A stretch of DNA of 64,000 nucleotides, from the NCBI RefSeq assembly GCF_963576615.1, contig NC_088708.1:29829191-29893190 (forward strand), given 5' to 3'. The notes below the pieces were generated by a model, which was not told the DNA's origin, searched no databases, and saw nothing but the letters and a program-made list of their open reading frames with translations. Within the stretch, counting starts at the first letter, position 1. Every line of letters begins with the position of its first letter. Position numbers and translations under genes: made by a program. This document shows positions 12,901 to 23,633 of the stretch, in pieces. This DNA is from Watersipora subatra. Its lineage: Eukaryota > Bryozoa > Gymnolaemata > Cheilostomatida > Watersiporidae.

Positions 12901-15900
12901 CTAGTCATTATTATCTAGTATCAGTATCAATTTGTAGAAAAAATTTGCCGGTCACATTCGATTAGTTAATTCAAGTACAAAACGAATGGTTTTATGAGTT
13001 GACCGAAATAGTGAACGCAAAACGACGTGAATTTCATTGAAATCGATAAACCGACTTATTCTGGCAAAGGATTACTAAAGCCATTTTTGCAGCTGTTTGT
13101 GGACTCATCTGTTTTTACTTAGTAGGGTGGGGCATAACATTTTTTGAGCTTAATATTTAGTCCATTGAAATTGAGTCGAGCTATGCAGAAGTACCTGCCA
13201 ATACAGCTCGGATTACACTTCATAAATCCATCCATCAGCTGCATACGGATGTTTTCTGATAAAATTTACTACAATTTTGTACAAATTCATCTTTGGATGA
13301 ATTAAATGGAATAACTACACATACAATTATATTAACTGTCAAATATGCTTTTTTTGATGAGTGTTAGGTTATCTTAAACAAAGATTTTCAAAAGCCTGAA
13401 GCAAGAGAAACGATGCGGTGATGAGTTGCTAAAAGCATTACGGTAAGCCATTTTAGCTAGCCGAGTGGATAGTCAGCTACACAACTCTGATGACATAACT
13501 CTGTGCTTGCCATTGAAATGTGCCACTTCCTATGTGCAAGGGTGGCGAGTGGTTATAAATAATTTCAGGAGTAAACAACCCTTGATTAACATCAGTTGTC
13601 TTCCTGGTTAAGGACTTTCGCAAAACATGCAGACTGCTGCTGACGCAGCTCGCTATGTTATCTATCACATCACTATTATGTACCACAAAATAACTGAAAT
13701 ACGTAAGTGGATTTAGTGTCAAACCTTACCTCGCAGCACTCAGATAGAATGGTGGCTACACAGGCTTGCGTTGTGGCTGATATATCGACAAGAGAAAGCA
13801 GGTGTGGCACTATGGCAGGATCTGAGTATATGAAGTCTTTTGGACAAATAGACGATTGTGAAAGTGACCTCAGACAACATAGACACAGTTCTATGTATTT
13901 TACGTTGCTGTCGGCCAAGCCTACATAAATGAAAGCATTTATGATTATAAAAACCATACATGGTTGAAATTAAATTAATGTGACAGAGCTGCTCAATTTA
14001 ATGCGTGCCTATACAGTGCAACCTCAGGATAAGATTTTGATCCGTTCCAGGGTTGGCATCGCATGGTGAAAAAAATCGTATGGAGGGGTATAGAAAACCA
14101 TGTAATTAAATAATGCAAATATCCCCTGGTAATAATCATCAAAATTTTATGTAAATGCTGCACATATTAAAAATTAGTAACCAAATAGTATGTTAACCTT
14201 AGTAACTATAGTTACCTACAGTAGCTTTATTGCATTTAGTGTATTTAGTGGTCATGATCTGCAAACAAATGTAACATCATAATGTACCATGTGCAGCATG
14301 TACTTTAGTGAATTCTTACCTTCAAGACAGACATATGTACAACATAAACTTAACATAAACAAATAAGTTTAGCTTACTAAATAGAATTGAAACTAAGCTT
14401 TATTATGTATTTTTAACTATTTTACTGAATTTCAACTTTTTATTACTAAAATTTTATCGTTTATCAGTTTCTGTCTCCACTTTCACTATAACTTTTGGCA
14501 GACCAGTTTAAAACCTTTTTCAACCTAATTCGGCAAGAAAAACCAAACGCCGCTGTTTTCGTAATAAAGTGGACTTTTGTTTGCAGGTTAAGAGAGGTTG
14601 TCTGACCGGTGACTTTTTTTAAAGGGAGCGCAACTCCAACTTTGCTACTGGTTTTGAAAGGAAAATATAACCATTTTACACACGAGAATTGCTGAACTGA
14701 GAGAAATCAGTCATCGTAGATCTTTCTGGCATTGTGAAAATGTTTTTGGCAAGCAGCATTTCAGTGACTTTGTTATTTTGACATAGGTAATAAGCACACT
14801 GACTGCCGAATTTGAACTCAGTCGAAAATTTTGTTGAACTCGTATGGTGAAATAAGATTCGTGTGGTGAGGTGAAAAAAAATCATTGCGTTCTTTTTCGT
14901 AAGGTGCAAAATCATATATCAGGGTAAATGTATTCTGAGGGTGCACTGCATTGGTAAATAATTTTTTTTTAAATTGGGCTCATTAATTTTAGGAATGAAA
15001 CTTTTGCATATGAATCTGCTGAATGAATCGCAATACATGTTCACATGTGATGATTAGCATGTGACTCCCTTTCTTTCGTCTTTACCACATAAACTGACTG
15101 AGCGCAGTCAATAAATAACATTAAGATTCACTTATTAGTGAGGTAAAACTTGTCTGAAGAAGATGGCCACATCACATGGATAAATAAAGCGATATGTAAC
15201 AGCGGAGATGGTTGATTGACTGCGAGACTACCAGTCAACACAGGACAGACGAATTGATGATAATGGTGTAGTGCATGCAACAAATAATTTGTTTTTCGTA
15301 AGCCATTTGTAGTGGCTAATTCGCAACTGCACCATTGATATGAGTAAATCTACCTTGAGCATAGGCTTGTCTTCTTGAATAAAAAAGACTTTTAAGAAAA
15401 GGAGTCAACAGCTTGAAGTGAATTTTGTGAGCAATTAATTTTTTGGGTTTATCACAAACTATCACAATAAACTCCTGCTTCTTTTCTCTCATATCTTCGT
15501 TTGATATTTCAGACCAATTCGGCAAGTCTTTTCATGCGAGGTACCAACTCGATATTAGAGATGCCCCGATTCTAATTTCACCAGCCGATTCAGATACCAA
15601 TCCGATATACCGATCCGATATACCGATCCGATATACCGATCCGATATACCGATTCTTATTGAAAAGTAATCCGATTCAGATCCTTTGTGTTGCATAGATA
15701 ATTTTTAATTTTATTATACAAATACAATGCAAAGAAAATATAAATATTGATCTATTTATTTGTTTGTATTTATGGACAAAAGATATACATGTATATATAT
15801 TCACATACTGACATATGTGCATCTAGTAACAAAACAGTCCATGTTTCTTGTAATCTGCTATTAATAATGTTAATTACTGTTAGTGGTACAGCTTTCTCTG

Positions 15901-18418
15901 TGATAATGAAGTCTGTCTTCTACAGCTGAACGAACTGATGCACCTGTACAAGTTTAGAGCAAATAAATGTTTCTCTAAATTACGTGATTCAATTATCTCA
16001 GTGAGACTTATCTATCTTCTATCACTATCGATGTAGCAAGTCGTACTGAAGAAGGATTCACTTGCCACAGATGATGAAGGACAGGCTAAACACCGATAAG
16101 CCACAGAAGTTATTTTATGCGATGCAAACGATACATCATATCATCAGGATCAAGATAGATAGATAACTTTATGCATCGACTGCTCAAATTACTTTCGTAA
16201 TGCTAGTACATAGAAATACTACACCGCATTCTTGTTTCTCATCATTGGTCTCTTGTTCGAGATTGGCTGCAATAAATCATATCGCAGTAATTGGGAAATA
16301 CAGCACTTGGTGATTACGTCCCGACTAAAGCCAAAAGATTCCTCAGCTGTGTTGATGTTTATTAGGCTATAGACATGAAATAGATTGTGTGACAGGCCTG
16401 GAATTCATTAGGTAAAAGTAAGGAACTTGCAGCTGATGATTTTTTATTAGTGTAGCAGGCTAAAATACGGTTTTCTGCTAAATAGTTAATCTGCAAAAAG
16501 TATCTGAAGTTTCCGATTTTTTAAGAAAAAAATCGGCCGATAACGATTCAGATACTTAACACCCATATCGGCACCGATACCGATATTGAAATCGAGGCAA
16601 CTCTACTCGATATGTAGCCTCATCAATTCATAAGCAACTAAGGAATAAAGTCTCGTACCTCTAAGCAAGGTATCAATAGCACCAGCTGCGAGCACAGCGT
16701 AGATCTGATCATCTGAGCTCTTAACCAGGCTTCCTAAAACTATCACACTTTCGATACGGACAGATTCATGCTGCCCTTCATCATTGAGAATCGCCAACAG
16801 TTTCCCTACTATTCCCTGCTTAATGAGACACACTTTTTCTCGCTTGTTACCAATAACTCTGTTCTTGAGTGCACTAAAAGTAATAAGTACTTCTGTTAGC
16901 GTCGCGAATAATCAAAGATTCTTAAACACAAACGAGATACCGAAATGTGTACTCATCTATGTATACCATTAAATTATCAGTCACTCATATTGAGTAATGA
17001 AGTTTGAATAGCCTGACTGTCCACAACACAAAAATACAACATACTAAATACCTGAATTATCTCCCCTACTTTATAGATCAACTCACTAACAACTGTGAGA
17101 TACGAGATAAATACTACCAAGCGTTTATAGGTATAGATTACTAACAACTTTCAACATCTTTTACCTTTTAATATTTTAGACTCAATCATATGTGATGTCT
17201 ATATTTTATAGAACACCATTACAACATGTCACATTTGTTTTGAATTCCAGCCCTATGAACATCAACAGAAAAGATCTAGCTCTAACAATCATCCTGAACG
17301 TGGGAACTAACTATTAAAGATAAGCATAAACTAGGCAAATAATATTAAGGGTAATAACTTCATCTATCTGTTTACCAACATTCACAGACTAACAAATATT
17401 ACTAATAAAGTAAAACATATCGTTTCGTTTATGATAATACTGTAAATACGGTGTCCATTTCTAAATCTTTGAATAATGCCTTCTACAATTTTAATTGTTG
17501 GTCTACAAACAGTGTTCTTATGCCATTTATCTAGGAGCTTGGAATGCCTTAACCATATTCTTTTCACCTTTTCAAGAAACATTCATATGAAATGATTGAT
17601 TTTACTCATCATTATATTGAAGCAAAAATGTAGAAAATTGACAACGCAAAGCTATCTGAGAGTAAAAGAAGGAATATAGTATAATATAATAACAATAGTA
17701 ATATATAATAATTATAATAATAGTATAATATAATAATATAGTATTTTTTGCCAAAAATCCTTGTCTTTTGAATATTATTCATCTTTCAATATTAGCTACC
17801 TTTAGTGGCTATTTTATGAAATGCCAGACTGGTATGTTTTGACACTGGGCAGAGAAAGCTTTCACGAGCTGGTAAATATATAGTCCACCCTAAACAGAAG
17901 AAATTAGCGTGTCCCGATATTCACTTTGTGTCTCAACACTGTCACACGCTGGAGCAAAGTCTCTTATAAGAACACATTGTATTTCATTTACCTAGTTCTA
18001 CAGCTCAAACAACTTTCAATAAAAATGTCAGTTAAATACAAATAGCATAACACCAAATACAATATATGAAACTATGTAAAAAACTAGATGTGAAATAACT
18101 AAGATATACGTAGCAAGCTATACAAATAAAAAAACTATCTATAAGAGATTTTTATTGTGACTTCTACATTTATGTTGAAGACAGGCATAATTAGTTGTAT
18201 CATTAGTAAAATAGGAGAAGACGGACAGTGCATGTGTGAAAGCAGTGATAGAGATAACGGAAAAAGTTCAACTTAAACTACATAAAGTTGAAACTATCAC
18301 AATCTCTGAATTTTTATAAAAAACACTTTTTACAGTATATATATACTTACACAATTTGCTCCAAAAGATGCTCAACACTATCAGCTTCAAGAAGAGGAGA
18401 GGAATTAGCATCAACATC
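6795..18418 (-). CDS. ARMC8: ARMC8, armadillo repeat-containing protein 8 (partial, nine internal exons)
   Basis: ARMC8 is a scaffold subunit of the CTLH/GID E3 ubiquitin ligase (yeast counterpart Gid5/Vid28). Nine minus-strand exons, in reading order, are 18418-18351, 16873-16659, 13920-13730, 11501-11421, 11092-10926, 10477-10417, 8945-8775, 7217-7134 and 6959-6795. Every junction has AG acceptor and GT donor sites and compatible phases, and the sum is 1,203 nt or exactly 401 codons with no stop. Blocks recalled from vertebrate ARMC8 are clear: [28 protein letters not shown]-like, [20 protein letters not shown] and the near-identical [20 protein letters not shown]. The start exon upstream of 18,418 was not found. 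The C-terminal third (roughly 240 residues by comparison with human) lies beyond the left edge. The gene looks intact; several introns carry transposons. Confidence 0.93.
6961..7050. repeat. 45-bp tandem duplication in a short ARMC8 intron
   Basis: Copy 1 (6961-7005) and copy 2 (7006-7050) differ at a few bases. Together they fill about half of the 174-bp intron. On the minus strand copy 1 adjoins the real acceptor, so copy 2 carries a near-copy of the acceptor region. Confidence 0.85.
7134..7217 (-). CDS. ARMC8: ARMC8 exon
   Basis: 28 codons, acceptor ...TACTTTCAG, donor GTACGT. It encodes [20 protein letters not shown], then EDIRKR, matching the ARMC8 block ending [12 protein letters not shown]. 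Confidence 0.93.
7330..7690. repeat. minisatellite, about 12 copies of a GAGCTTGTACTC-centred unit
   Basis: Units of about 22-33 bp share TGTACAGAGCTTGTACTC and differ by presence or absence of an ACTACAAACT segment. It lies in the ARMC8 intron between the exons ending at 8,775 and starting at 7,217. Confidence 0.85.
8775..8945 (-). CDS. ARMC8: ARMC8 exon
   Basis: 57 codons, acceptor ...TGTCCAG, donor GTAAAT. It encodes [22 protein letters not shown] and [20 protein letters not shown], a close match to the mid-protein armadillo region. GC content is clearly higher than in the flanking introns. Confidence 0.93.
10417..10477 (-). CDS. ARMC8: ARMC8 exon
   Basis: One base plus 20 codons, acceptor ...TTTGTAG, donor GTGAGT. 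It encodes [20 protein letters not shown], matching [20 protein letters not shown]. Confidence 0.88.
10926..11092 (-). CDS. ARMC8: ARMC8 exon
   Basis: 55 codons plus two bases, acceptor ...CATATAG, donor GTGAGT. It encodes [14 protein letters not shown] and later [15 protein letters not shown], matching MQALKCFSVLAFEN and LQRDKPIEMQLTSAK. The split codon completes to Cys with the next exon (AAKC). Confidence 0.9.
11421..11501 (-). CDS. ARMC8: ARMC8 exon
   Basis: 27 codons between an ...ATTTTAG acceptor and a GTATGA donor. It encodes [21 protein letters not shown], which aligns with the DHQTILFNHGAVQNIAHLL region of vertebrate ARMC8. It was too short to stand out as an open frame and was placed by phase and homology. 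Confidence 0.85.
11502..13729. other. ARMC8 intron, nothing else firm
   Basis: AT-rich intronic DNA. A TTAACCCTTTCGCTACC motif near 11,745 resembles a piggyBac end but has no partner. Short open frames here show no domains. Confidence 0.5.
13730..13920 (-). CDS. ARMC8: ARMC8 exon
   Basis: Two bases plus 63 codons, starting after ...TTTATGTAG and ending before GTAAGG. It encodes [19 protein letters not shown] and [10 protein letters not shown], matching the second ARMC8 repeat block. Confidence 0.92.
14014..14948. mobile_element. non-autonomous TIR element, mariner/pogo-like
   Basis: The ends read CAGTGCAACCTCAGGATA and, reversed, CAGTGCACCCTCAGAATA. The left flank is TA; the right flank CA may be a mutated TA. 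No transposase is visible. It lies in the ARMC8 intron between the exons ending at 16,659 and starting at 13,920. Confidence 0.6.
15556..16605. mobile_element. hAT-like non-autonomous element with 8-bp target duplication
   Basis: The ends are TAGAGATGCCCCGATTCTAA and, reversed, TAGAGTTGCCTCGATTTCAA. Perfect 8-bp repeats CTCGATAT flank it (15548-15555 and 16606-16613). The interior starts with short direct repeats (ATCCGATATACCG, 15,600-15,655) and ends with matching CCGATA-rich sequence. At 1,050 bp and without a transposase it must be mobilised in trans. It lies 53 bp from an ARMC8 exon. Confidence 0.85.
16659..16873 (-). CDS. ARMC8: ARMC8 exon
   Basis: 71 codons plus one base at each end. 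It holds the first armadillo-like repeat ([34 protein letters not shown]). The donor is GTACGA. A hAT-like element ends only 53 bp past this exon in the downstream intron. Confidence 0.92.
17675..17745. repeat. AT microsatellite (TAATAATA-type)
   Basis: Short irregular run of TAATA/ATAATA units within the first visible ARMC8 intron. Confidence 0.7.
18351..18418 (-). CDS. ARMC8: ARMC8 exon (first one visible)
   Basis: The acceptor is ...CTGATAG and the donor GTAAGT. It encodes 22 codons plus two bases, ending EHLLEQI. Joined to the next exon it gives [13 protein letters not shown], matching the N-terminal ARMC8 region. It begins in phase 0 with no plausible start codon in frame, so an upstream exon must exist. 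Confidence 0.8.
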
Positions 18419-20276
18419 CTATCAGAAAAGGCAGTAAATTTGCTTAGTCAATAGTAAAAAATAGTTCCGATAAAAATTTTGTTAATCTACAAGCATAGCA
18501 TACCCTATTATTAACAATTCAAAAGCCGATTTTAAAACAAGATTTTAAACTTAGCTAAATATGGGTAACTAATGAGGAAAATATGAGATTGAAAATGTAG
18601 TCCTACCTAAAAACTATTCACAACAAACTTAGCAAAAGCTTGTAAAACAATGTTAATTAGATTTTTTTGAGATTATTTGTATGATACAGTCAGTGGTGCT
18701 TAAGCCGAGTTCGCTTGAACCTTGCTAACTGAATGATGCAGTCTCACTGAATCAGCTAAAGTAGTTCATTTATCTATTTGATACATATTTTTTTCACGAT
18801 GAAGAACTCGATGAGTGCAAATCTCAAACAGCCTATGTATGATGCCACTATTGTGCCAATACTATAGTTATGATTTACAGCAGGTGGACGATTTATTTTC
18901 GTCTAAAAATGCAGACTAAATGACTAAAGAAGAAGATAACAGCCTATGACTGAGTATAATTCAAGGACTTGTTCAAACTTTAAAAACTATTAAAATTTAA
19001 AAGATCAAATGTGTGAAAGAATTGCGTGGAAAGAATAACATCAAAGACTCCATAATACACTTTCTTTCAATTTTATTTTTATACTTGCTGCTTAGTGTTT
19101 ACTAGTCACATGTCCTATGATCCAAATGCTTCAACACAGCTCTATCAATTTACCAGTTTGTCATTTTTAAAGTTAGCTGTTATTCTATGTATTGTTATTT
19201 TGTGAAAAAACATCGAGTACACTTCGACAAAATAATCCAGAGAACGCCATTTAAATACAAGTAAAAAAAATGAACATGATCATAATAGAAATACCCCAGC
19301 CGCAGAACTCACATACTAAAATTTGAATTACATTGTACGCAAATGAATATTCAAATACATATTGTATTATGTAGTGATGTTATATATATTTTTGTATGCA
19401 CTGTACGTAACTATTCGAATAGTTTATAGTCGATGTCATATACTAATCGCCATAACGTGCGAGAAGTCGAAACAAAAATGCATAGCATTATCATTGTTGA
19501 TGCAATGGTAACGATTTGATGCCTGACATGAGCCTAGCAAGTTTGATGTAACCAAAGACTGTTAGCAAAAATACTACACTATTGTTTATGCAAAACTCTG
19601 TGCGCAGATTCTTCAAAATTTTGTCGGAGTGAGCACAATTTGGCAAATACGGTAGGCCCTATAGCAAATGAACTTGATACAAGAAACACCACAAAAATGC
19701 ACACAAATCAAAATTTCTAAATAATACCATAACATGTGACGTCCCTTGTTGGCTTTGCAGCAAATGAACCTTCATCACACCTGCAACCACGGCGCAATTT
19801 GCCAACAATTTTTTAAACTTTCCTTTTACACGGATATGTTTGAAAAAGAGTCCCAATGCGGTATTATACTAGATCAAATAGCTGTTTTGCCGAAACTCTT
19901 ACAATTTTTGCATAGACATCGTAGAAACCATTAAGAAGCTTCCAGAATTTGATTTGCCAATAAGGATTGCGATTGCAAATTCTAAATGGTTTTGTGATAC
20001 GTATGTAGCTTGAAGAATGGCTTGAAGGATGGCTTAGGCTATTCGAGACTGCTAATCTGCTAGTTCAGCTCTCCAAATGTAACAATGACAAATTTATCTT
20101 TTTATTAACACTCTGGTTGTCTGCCCGCTTAATCGTGTTTCTTTAGGTAGCTTTATAATTCAATCACTGACCTAAGATTTTCCTACGAGAACTGCCCATT
20201 ATGGGTTAAGAAAGCATGGGAACACAACTCCAACTTAAATCTTTTTGCTAAAATCAATTCGCATTTTTCTGTTTTT
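18419..20276. other. upstream of the first visible ARMC8 exon, nothing recognised
   Basis: AT-rich. The ARMC8 start exon and promoter should lie in this direction, but no open frame with a start, donor site and ARMC8-like sequence could be picked out. Confidence 0.4.
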
Positions 20277-21640
20277 TTACTCTTCTAAAGTAAGTATATC
20301 TCTAAAGTTATAGCTCTCTATTAGTTTTAAACCAGAAAGAATAGTAAAATTGACAAGTTTTAATAAAATCAGTGTAAAATTATGAGTTTTTTTTTGTCTC
20401 GCGTCATGAGTTTTATTAATATCTGCAATGAATGATGATTCAAGTTGTTCAGCACAAAATTTGACATAGAGTTTGTGTCTGACAATTTTTTTCCTGTTTG
20501 ATAACGATTGAAAACCTGTGTCTTCTCTCATTTTCATAAAGCTAACACGACCCTTCAATCAGATTATACGTAAAACGCTAGACCTAATTTTGAACTTTCT
20601 CTAGTTTTTTATCATGCTTTTTGATAGAGATGTCATGATTGAAAAGCAAATTTTATACAAGATCTAACAATAGAGAAATGTGTTAGTTTAATTTTTGCGT
20701 ATCTGCATCTTTTAAAACTCTGCAACATACAGCTAACTGTCTCATGGCTTTAGAAACAATATCATTACTATGAAACTCCCATTTCATATCCTCATGCAAA
20801 ATAATTGCCAAATAAGAGTGAGTGGAAACTTTCTTAAGAACTTGACCATTTAAAATTAATTAAGGATCTGCTAGATGTTTATCACCAACTATAATAAAAA
20901 AACACAATTAGAGACATTTAAGTTTATTAGCCGTGTATTCACTGAGCTCGTTAAGATCTTGCTGCAATATATTTCTATCTATGTTATAAACTGAAGCGTC
21001 ATTCACAAGCAAATGGCACTGCAAAGAAACTGGTGATGGTAACTCATTTATGTATAGAAGAAACTTATGTGTAAAATGAACAGCAGTAGCCTTAGAACAG
21101 ATTTCTGAAGAATGCCCAACCTTAAAGATCTCAACGAGGATTCGCACCTTTTTACTACAACATACTGTTTCCTTTCATGTAAAGAATCCTCAATACAACA
21201 TAATAAAATTTTCTTCGAATTCAATGTATTTCAATTTAGCTATCATTTTACAATATCAAAAGCCTTAGAACAATTTTGCAAACTGATGTTAACAATATTT
21301 ACCTTATTTGTTAATGGCAATATGTGACCAAGTGTTTGCACGAGTTGAGTCTCACAAGAGTTGCCTGCTCTAAAACCAAGTTGACTGCCAGAAAAAATTC
21401 TTACGTTTGAGCAAAGTTTTCATATGTGATGAAAAGATTGATATATAACTTGTGCAAATGCAACTGGTGCAAATGTTTTTAACATGATTCCTGAAATTTC
21501 ACTTACATAAACAATTTCAATGATATCGAAGGTCACCATTTATTTGAGAAGTTTATGATGAGCATTGTCATATCATCTACCAAATTTGAGTTCTTTCACT
21601 CATTTTTGAAAACGATCTCCTTAGGAGCTAAAGATCGACA
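20277..21640 (-). pseudogene. LINE reverse-transcriptase relic (Jockey/CR1-like)
   Basis: On the minus strand, discontinuous frames read, in order, an ISGIMLKTFAPVAFAQVIYQS block (21,400-21,500), LGFRAGNSCETQL (about 21,350-21,390), a CSKAFDIV block (about 21,260) equivalent to the usual DFSKAFDTV, a LFILHISFF/LLYINELPSPVS block (about 21,050) equivalent to FLLYINDLP, and LLVNDAS (about 20,995) where RT has FADDT. A C-terminal block of RKKIVRHKL type lies at 20,460-20,540. These are standard landmarks of a non-LTR retrotransposon RT. The fragment has frame changes, substitution of the catalytic FADD motif and a gap between the first two blocks, so it is dead and old. No poly-A tail or target duplication was found. 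Confidence 0.75.
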
Positions 21641-21647
21641 TCTAGTT

Positions 21648-23421
21648 CTGTATTTCTCAATCTGGGTGCGATCGAATCCCATGGGCGCGATAGCACTTTA
21701 GGGGTTTGGCAAGTCAGCCCCAGTAGTTTGGTATAAGTCTCTTGAAAGCAACAGCAGAAGTCACAAGCTTTCCAAGGTCATGACTGTGTAATTTCTGAGA
21801 ATATATGTATTTAACAGACTGACAAAAATATGACAGAATATGGTAGTATTTTATAGTTGAAATTTTATTAGAACAATGTCTGCCAAAAATGGTTGAATGA
21901 AATATTAATAATAAAAATTAGAAACTAAGTAATAAGATAGAAAAACAGTGATAGGAAACTGAACGTGTTTAAACTTCAAACACGACATTATACTCCAATT
22001 ATGTTTAAAAAATGCAAGTAGAAATAAAAAAGAAAATGCAACAGACTTTAAAGCCTTATATTATTAACTTCAAATGTTATACAAAGTTTATAAATGTAAT
22101 AAGAGAATGTAAATCCATCTATCTATATATACATTTCTCAAAGTATGTAAATTTGTGTAAATATAAGAGAGTGAGGAATAACTGATACTTGTAATTTTAC
22201 ACGATAAGTTTTACAGTAAATCTCACAGATAATCTTACAATAATCTTACAAATGTTTGTTGTAAAATGTGAAATTTATTACGAATTACTAATTGGTTAGG
22301 TTTAAAATGAAAGATGTAAAAGCTAATACACAAAGCGAGCCCTGATAGGAACACACAAACCAAGATGTTTTAATTTGAACTAAAAGAAATAACATAAAAA
22401 GATTGTTTAAGCGAACAAAATATTTATTCCTATTTAATGATTGTGGAGTGCAAGGTACCAAATCAGAATAAAAAAAACATACTGTAGCTGGAAAAAAGTA
22501 TTCTGAGCAGCTGGAATAAATAAGTAGAGAACTAAATGAAAATGTGAAATAAATAGCAAGTATGTAAACTACAAAACATATTATTTGGTAATGATACAAT
22601 TAATACAAAGTGCGAAAACAAAAACTGTTATGACCAAATGAAAAGCATTACAACAGTCGCCAAGTTTCGAGAGAGAAATGTTTGTTGATACGGTGTGGCG
22701 CAAAACATCGCGTTTTATGGGGGTGTAATGACCTGTGGGCGCATTGTACCAATAAATACATCATTTAGCTGAAATTTTATCATTAAATGATTTTATGTTT
22801 GTGAAACCGTTTTACCGTAATGAATAAGGCTGAATTCGCCATTGCGAGCCAATGAATCTTTTAATAACGTATATAATCAGTACACAAATCGCCAACTTTT
22901 AAGTTTGTAGATAAATTATTGTCGATATTGTGGGCTAAACAAATTAGGTCTAACGAAATAAAGACGAAGAAGCATGGGGCTGCATATACATAAGTCCCAA
23001 AATATTTCTTTCTCGCAGCTTCGTAATGTGTGGTCGCTTTGCAAAAATAATTAGCGTGTGATTATGATATATCAAATATGATAACGCCATAGATTGAAAT
23101 TTCCTAACCGGGTGTTTGTAACTTGTGGGCTCTGTGCTAAAATAATTGCTATAGCTGAACAATCAAACCTACAAATACACATATGACGGCAAACTCTGAG
23201 AAATATATATATAGATATAAAAAAAAAAATATATATATATATATGTATAAAAATGTATATATATCTGTTTTGAATGTGAAAAAATCATATTTTATGTAGT
23301 AAATAAAGAAGTGTTCAGTGAAAGTGTGTATGAAACTGGTGGGGCTCAGTGCGTCCAACAAGGTTAAGAACCACATGAAACTGGTGGGGCTCAGTGCGTC
23401 CGACAAGGTTAAGAACCACTG
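21648..23421. mobile_element. degraded hAT element with imperfect 8-bp target duplication
   Basis: The right end, read on the minus strand, is CAGTGGTTCTTAACCTTGTC, a typical hAT/Charlie-type terminus. The left end is a decayed CTGTATTTCTCAATCTGGGT. Flanks ATCTAGTT (21640-21647) and AGCTAGTT (23422-23429) match at 7 of 8 bases. The terminal 44-45 bp of the right end is tandemly duplicated (about 23,332-23,376 and 23,377-23,421). The interior is AT-rich without a recognisable transposase and includes an AT microsatellite at about 23,202-23,265. Confidence 0.7.
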
Positions 23422-23445
23422 AGCTAGTTATTTCACTTTTGGTAG

Positions 23446-23633
23446 AGCATGCCTCTACACAACATGGCACAGGCCTTAACTTGAGCTGTGATTCTTCTTC
23501 AATTCTAGAAAACAAAAAGGTAGGCAGTTCCAAGAAGCAAACTGGGGCTGCCTATCTCAACATCATCACCCTCATAGAGTCAGATGATGCAGAGGGAAAA
23601 CCTCTAATCCGAGGGCTGGCTGCACTTAACTAG
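23446..23633 (+). CDS. possible terminal coding exon, unrecognised
   Basis: An acceptor-like TTCACTTTTGGTAG precedes an open frame that runs 62 codons to a TAG stop and ends IRGLAALN. It is richer in GC and in charged residues than its surroundings, which suggests coding, but I recognise no family. No upstream exon or poly-A signal was identified, so this may be chance or a remnant next to the hAT element. Confidence 0.25.

Noticed and set aside
17813-17893. Minus-strand open stretch [16 protein letters not shown]... between ARMC8 exons
   Set aside because: It ends in a stop, and the flanking exons already join in phase to a conserved ARMC8 motif ([13 protein letters not shown]), leaving no place for it.
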